Both the position numbers and the translations under genes were made by a program. Shown piece by piece: positions 61,594-64,000 of a stretch of DNA of 64,000 bases; within the stretch, counting starts at the first letter, position 1, and the number at the start of each line of letters is the position of its first letter. Origin of the DNA: CBDCGJ01 sp965238305 (GTDB lineage Bacteria > Pseudomonadota > Alphaproteobacteria > GCA-2731375); NCBI GenBank assembly GCA_965238305.1, contig CBDEHK010000001.1, positions 3,286,001-3,350,000 on the forward strand. Direction: 5' to 3'. The notes under the pieces are model-generated. The model did not search any database. It was given only the letters and a program-made list of their open reading frames with translations, and was not told where the DNA came from.

Positions 61594-62012
61594 GTGTTCT
61601 CCCGCCTCAGCTTGGTCATTTCCACCACATTACCCACCGCGGCATCCGGTTGAATATATTCGATATGATCCATGATCTCGCGCAAAAAATGAAAGCCGAG
61701 ACCGCCTGGTTGCTGGCTGTTCATCGGCTCAGTATGGATTTGGACCCAATTCAGCGTTGGCGCAAAATCAACCAACCGTATCAGTAACCCATTCTCCGTC
61801 CGCTGCAACATCAGCGAAATTTCACCATCTTGTTCATCCCCATAGGCATGCATGACAATATTCTGACAGGCTTCGGCCACCGCCAGGACAATATCGTTGC
61901 AATCTTCCTTGTCGAAGCCGCAATGTTCAGCGGCGCGCCTAATCGCAGGACGGATAAGCGCCAAGCGGTCCGATCTTGCTGGGATCGTTAATTCCAACAA
62001 TTGTTCGCTCAT
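61590..62012 (-). CDS. Anti-sigma-factor-type serine kinase (RsbW/SpoIIAB-like)
   Basis: A 140-residue GHKL ATPase of the HATPase_c_2/RsbW group. ATG 62012 (MSEQLLELTIPARSD) is preferred to the longer frame at 62039. The N-box is visible at DIVLAVAEACQNIVMHAYGDE (about 50-70) and the ATP-lid region GLGFHFLREIMDH near 112-124. Such proteins phosphorylate the STAS partner and bind a sigma or other target. Its start overlaps the phosphatase stop and its stop overlaps the STAS gene, giving a tight three-gene module. No sigma-factor gene is present. Confidence 0.88.
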   Translation of the reverse strand: MSEQLLELTIPARSDRLALIRPAIRRAAEHCGFDKEDCNDIVLAVAEACQNIVMHAYGDEQDGEISLMLQRTENGLLIRLVDFAPTLNWVQIHTEPMNSQQPGGLGFHFLREIMDHIEYIQPDAAVGNVVEMTKLRRENT

Positions 62013-63064
62013 GACGCAATTCCGGTATGGCGAACCCAAGAATCGTTAATCGTCAAAACAGTCAAATCGTCTTGCGCTTGCCAACCTTCTTCGCTGTTCA
62101 AAGTATCTAGGATGGAACGCAATCGATCCGCCGGACTACCTTCGCCAAAAACTTCGAACAGTTGTATCAATCCATGGACGCCCAACATTTCACCGTCGCC
62201 ATAGCGATATTCTGTCAACCCGTCGGTAAATAGATAGAATTCGCCGCCGTCAAGTTCGAGTTGTTCGTCAACAAACTCAATTTCAGGTAAAATCCCCAAT
62301 GGCGGTGCTTGGGCGGGAAATTCATCATAGCTGCGGTCCAGTTTTCTCAGCAACGGAGGTTGATGCCCGGCATTGGCGAAGCAGACGTTTCCACTTTGTG
62401 GATGATAAATTCCGCATACCATCGTCACAAATAATCCTCGCGATGAGTTTTCGCAAAGCTCACTGTTGATATGAACCAATAGTTCCGCCGGTGTATCGTA
62501 CATTTTGCCGAGACAGCGGAACAAAGTCACCGCTTTCGCCATTAACAATGCCGCATCGATACCTTTGCCGGAGACATCGCCCAGGGTAAAAATGATTCTA
62601 TCCTTGTCCAAACGGTAAAAATCAAAAAAATCGCCGGACAATATGCGGGCCGGTAAATTCATGCCCCATATTGGTAATTGCTCAGGCTCAACTTGCGGCT
62701 GTAGGCTCTGCTGCAACAAAACTGCTTCATCCAAATCGTGCGCAATCATTTTTTGAACTGCCATATGCCGGTTCAACTCCGCCCGCGCGGCTGCCTGCCG
62801 GGCAATCACAGTGACCGAACTTAGAAAGGCCTTCGATACTTCTGAAAGCCCCGCAATATCACCGCAAAAGGAAATTTCGATCGCTGCATGCTCTGGGTCG
62901 ACCATTTGCAGTTCTGATTGTTGAACCCCGATCAACGCCGCAATCTCGGGCATGATCTGACGAATGGCCGCGATCGGTTCTTTGGCCCCGGCAACTTCGT
63001 CGCTGATCCGGCCCAGAAAGCGGATCATGTCCGGGAGTTGGCTTTGTTGATCCCTTGGGTTCAT
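62009..63064 (-). CDS. PP2C-type SpoIIE/RsbU phosphatase
   Basis: A 351-residue phosphatase. An N-terminal region (about 1-135) is probably a sensory or GAF-like domain with helical linker. The SpoIIE PP2C domain (about 150-345) has the metal-binding aspartates in SGDFFDFY, LGDVSGKGID, FTDGLTEYR and QDDLTVLTI. These enzymes dephosphorylate STAS antagonists and so release the target. It is the first gene of the minus-strand run that continues through the kinase, STAS and Mla genes, so the N-terminal domain may set the signal input. No membrane anchor is seen. Confidence 0.9.
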   Translation of the reverse strand: MNPRDQQSQLPDMIRFLGRISDEVAGAKEPIAAIRQIMPEIAALIGVQQSELQMVDPEHAAIEISFCGDIAGLSEVSKAFLSSVTVIARQAAARAELNRHMAVQKMIAHDLDEAVLLQQSLQPQVEPEQLPIWGMNLPARILSGDFFDFYRLDKDRIIFTLGDVSGKGIDAALLMAKAVTLFRCLGKMYDTPAELLVHINSELCENSSRGLFVTMVCGIYHPQSGNVCFANAGHQPPLLRKLDRSYDEFPAQAPPLGILPEIEFVDEQLELDGGEFYLFTDGLTEYRYGDGEMLGVHGLIQLFEVFGEGSPADRLRSILDTLNSEEGWQAQDDLTVLTINDSWVRHTGIAS

Positions 63065-63265
63065 GGCTTTGTAATACTACACATCCACACGATAAATCAG
63101 CACAAACTAATCGTTGAGTTTAATGAGTGAACGTTAATAATCCATAGAAAAATCAAAACATGAATTGGAGATGCAAATTTCCTGTGCGAAATCAACAGAT
63201 CAGGCTATGTTTCCCTCTAGAAAACGCCAATAAGCGCCACAGGATTTTCAGGAAGGACAAGCCAA

Positions 63266-64000
63266 ATGACAAAACCCTGGACAAAAAACATTCCCGCCGA
63301 TGTGCCGAGTGAAATTGATGCAGACGCCTACCCCTCAGTTTGGGCAATGTGTCAGGAATCTATTGGAAAATATGGCGATGCACCGGCCTTTCATAACTTC
63401 GGCACCGACCTGAGCTATCACGATATCGATCGCTTGTCCTGGCATCTAGCGGCTTATTTACAAACCGAATTGGGTAAGAAGAAAGGCGACCGGGTTGCCA
63501 TCATGTCGCCTAATATTTTAGCCTTTCCGGTTGCCATGTTTGCGAATATCCGGGCCGGATTGGTGCAGGTTAACGTAAACCCGCTCTATACGCCGCGTGA
63601 GTTACAGCATCAATTGAGCGATGCCGATACCGACACAATTGTCATATTCTCGGGCTCGACCCCAGTACTGGCGGAAATTATCGCCGACACACCTATAAAG
63701 AATGTCATCATTGCCGATCTCGGCGATTGCGGAAATGCCGCGCTCCCAAGTCCGCCGAGCGACGAGAGACTAAGCGATGTCATCAAACTTTCAGACGCTA
63801 TCGCTTGGGGGGAAAAACTAACGTTTTCGCCTGTTGAAATTTCCGGCGAAGACTTAATTTTCTTGCAATATACCGGCGGTACAACCGGTCTATCGAAAGG
63901 CGCGGCGCTTACGCATCGCAATTTGGTGGCAAATATTGAACAATTTGTGGCTTCGGCCGGCGACAAAATTAGCGAAGCCGATGAAATCGTGATTACGGCG
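63266..64000 (+). CDS. fadD: Long-chain acyl-CoA ligase, 5' part only
   Basis: The first 245 codons of an AMP-binding acyl-CoA synthetase; the frame is open to the window edge, so the gene is truncated by the window. ATG 63266 follows AGGA nine bases upstream. The N terminus (MTKPWTKNIPADVPSEID) and the segment NPLYTPRELQHQLSDADTD are FadD-like. The ATP-binding P-loop YTGGTTGLSKGAALTH lies at about 207-222. FadD activates long-chain fatty acids for beta-oxidation. It is divergent from the phosphatase gene across about 200 bases in which no other feature was recognised. The specific chain-length preference is not determinable. Confidence 0.9.
   Translation, partial: MTKPWTKNIPADVPSEIDADAYPSVWAMCQESIGKYGDAPAFHNFGTDLSYHDIDRLSWHLAAYLQTELGKKKGDRVAIMSPNILAFPVAMFANIRAGLVQVNVNPLYTPRELQHQLSDADTDTIVIFSGSTPVLAEIIADTPIKNVIIADLGDCGNAALPSPPSDERLSDVIKLSDAIAWGEKLTFSPVEISGEDLIFLQYTGGTTGLSKGAALTHRNLVANIEQFVASAGDKISEADEIVITA

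Noticed and set aside
1..64000. Possible tRNA or rRNA genes, CRISPR arrays, insertion sequences and phage genes
   Set aside because: All intergenic gaps were read by eye; none held a cloverleaf, spaced direct repeats, terminal inverted repeats with a transposase, or phage proteins. Small RNAs cannot be excluded without covariance searches.

Overview
The window reads as a chromosomal segment of an alphaproteobacterium of moderate GC. The evidence is the backbone gene order on the minus strand between about 42.9 and 56.4 kb: a dGTPase-like gene, argS, a SPOR protein, nagZ, scpA, scpB, tatA, tatB, tatC, serS, surE, pcm and an NlpD-like gene. ErpA is divergent from the dGTPase gene, and a PuuD-type urate oxidase also fits. 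I cannot name the genus; orders near Rhodospirillales or Sneathiellales are a guess. No rRNA, tRNA, CRISPR array, transposase or phage gene was found.

Region 1 (0.4-2.5 kb): a GC-rich GcvA-like LysR regulator and an AT-richer EamA-type exporter, which look like accessory genes. Region 2 (2.6-13.7 kb): a divergent catabolic island. The minus-strand operon encodes a Tat-exported binding protein, an ABC ATPase and permease, an FAD-dependent oxidoreductase, a class III CoA-transferase, an enoyl-CoA hydratase, a seven-iron ferredoxin and a LysR regulator. The plus strand encodes an AtzA/guanine-deaminase-like amidohydrolase and a cytosolic copper amine oxidase. Together they suggest uptake, deamination and CoA-dependent breakdown of a nitrogenous compound that I cannot identify. 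This is the best candidate for an undescribed system. Region 3 (13.7-24 kb): a DUF2950/DUF3300 envelope pair, diaminopropionate ammonia-lyase, a polytopic glycosyltransferase-like protein, a GNAT enzyme, an eight-heme cytochrome with HEAT and TPR repeats, a DUF1801 protein and a carotenoid oxygenase.

Region 4 (24-42 kb): an apparently complete purine-to-glyoxylate pathway. The steps are GuaD (guanine to xanthine), XdhABC (xanthine to urate), PuuD (urate to 5-hydroxyisourate), UraH, UraD, PuuE (allantoin to allantoate), allantoicase and ureidoglycolate lyase. A BMP-type ABC importer, a hybrid histidine kinase and a LysR regulator divergent from puuD accompany them. A strong-looking promoter with an adjacent perfect inverted repeat lies between the two divergent arms.

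Region 5 (42-56.9 kb): a MOSC protein, then the housekeeping block named above (envelope, Tat export, chromosome condensation, translation), interrupted by an orphan FbpC-like ABC ATPase between scpB and tatA. Region 6 (57-64 kb): a luciferase-like oxidoreductase; an MCE/Mla phospholipid transporter (permease, ATPase, MlaD, lipoprotein) continuous with a partner-switching module (STAS protein, anti-sigma-type kinase, PP2C phosphatase); and the 5' end of a fadD-like acyl-CoA ligase that runs off the window.
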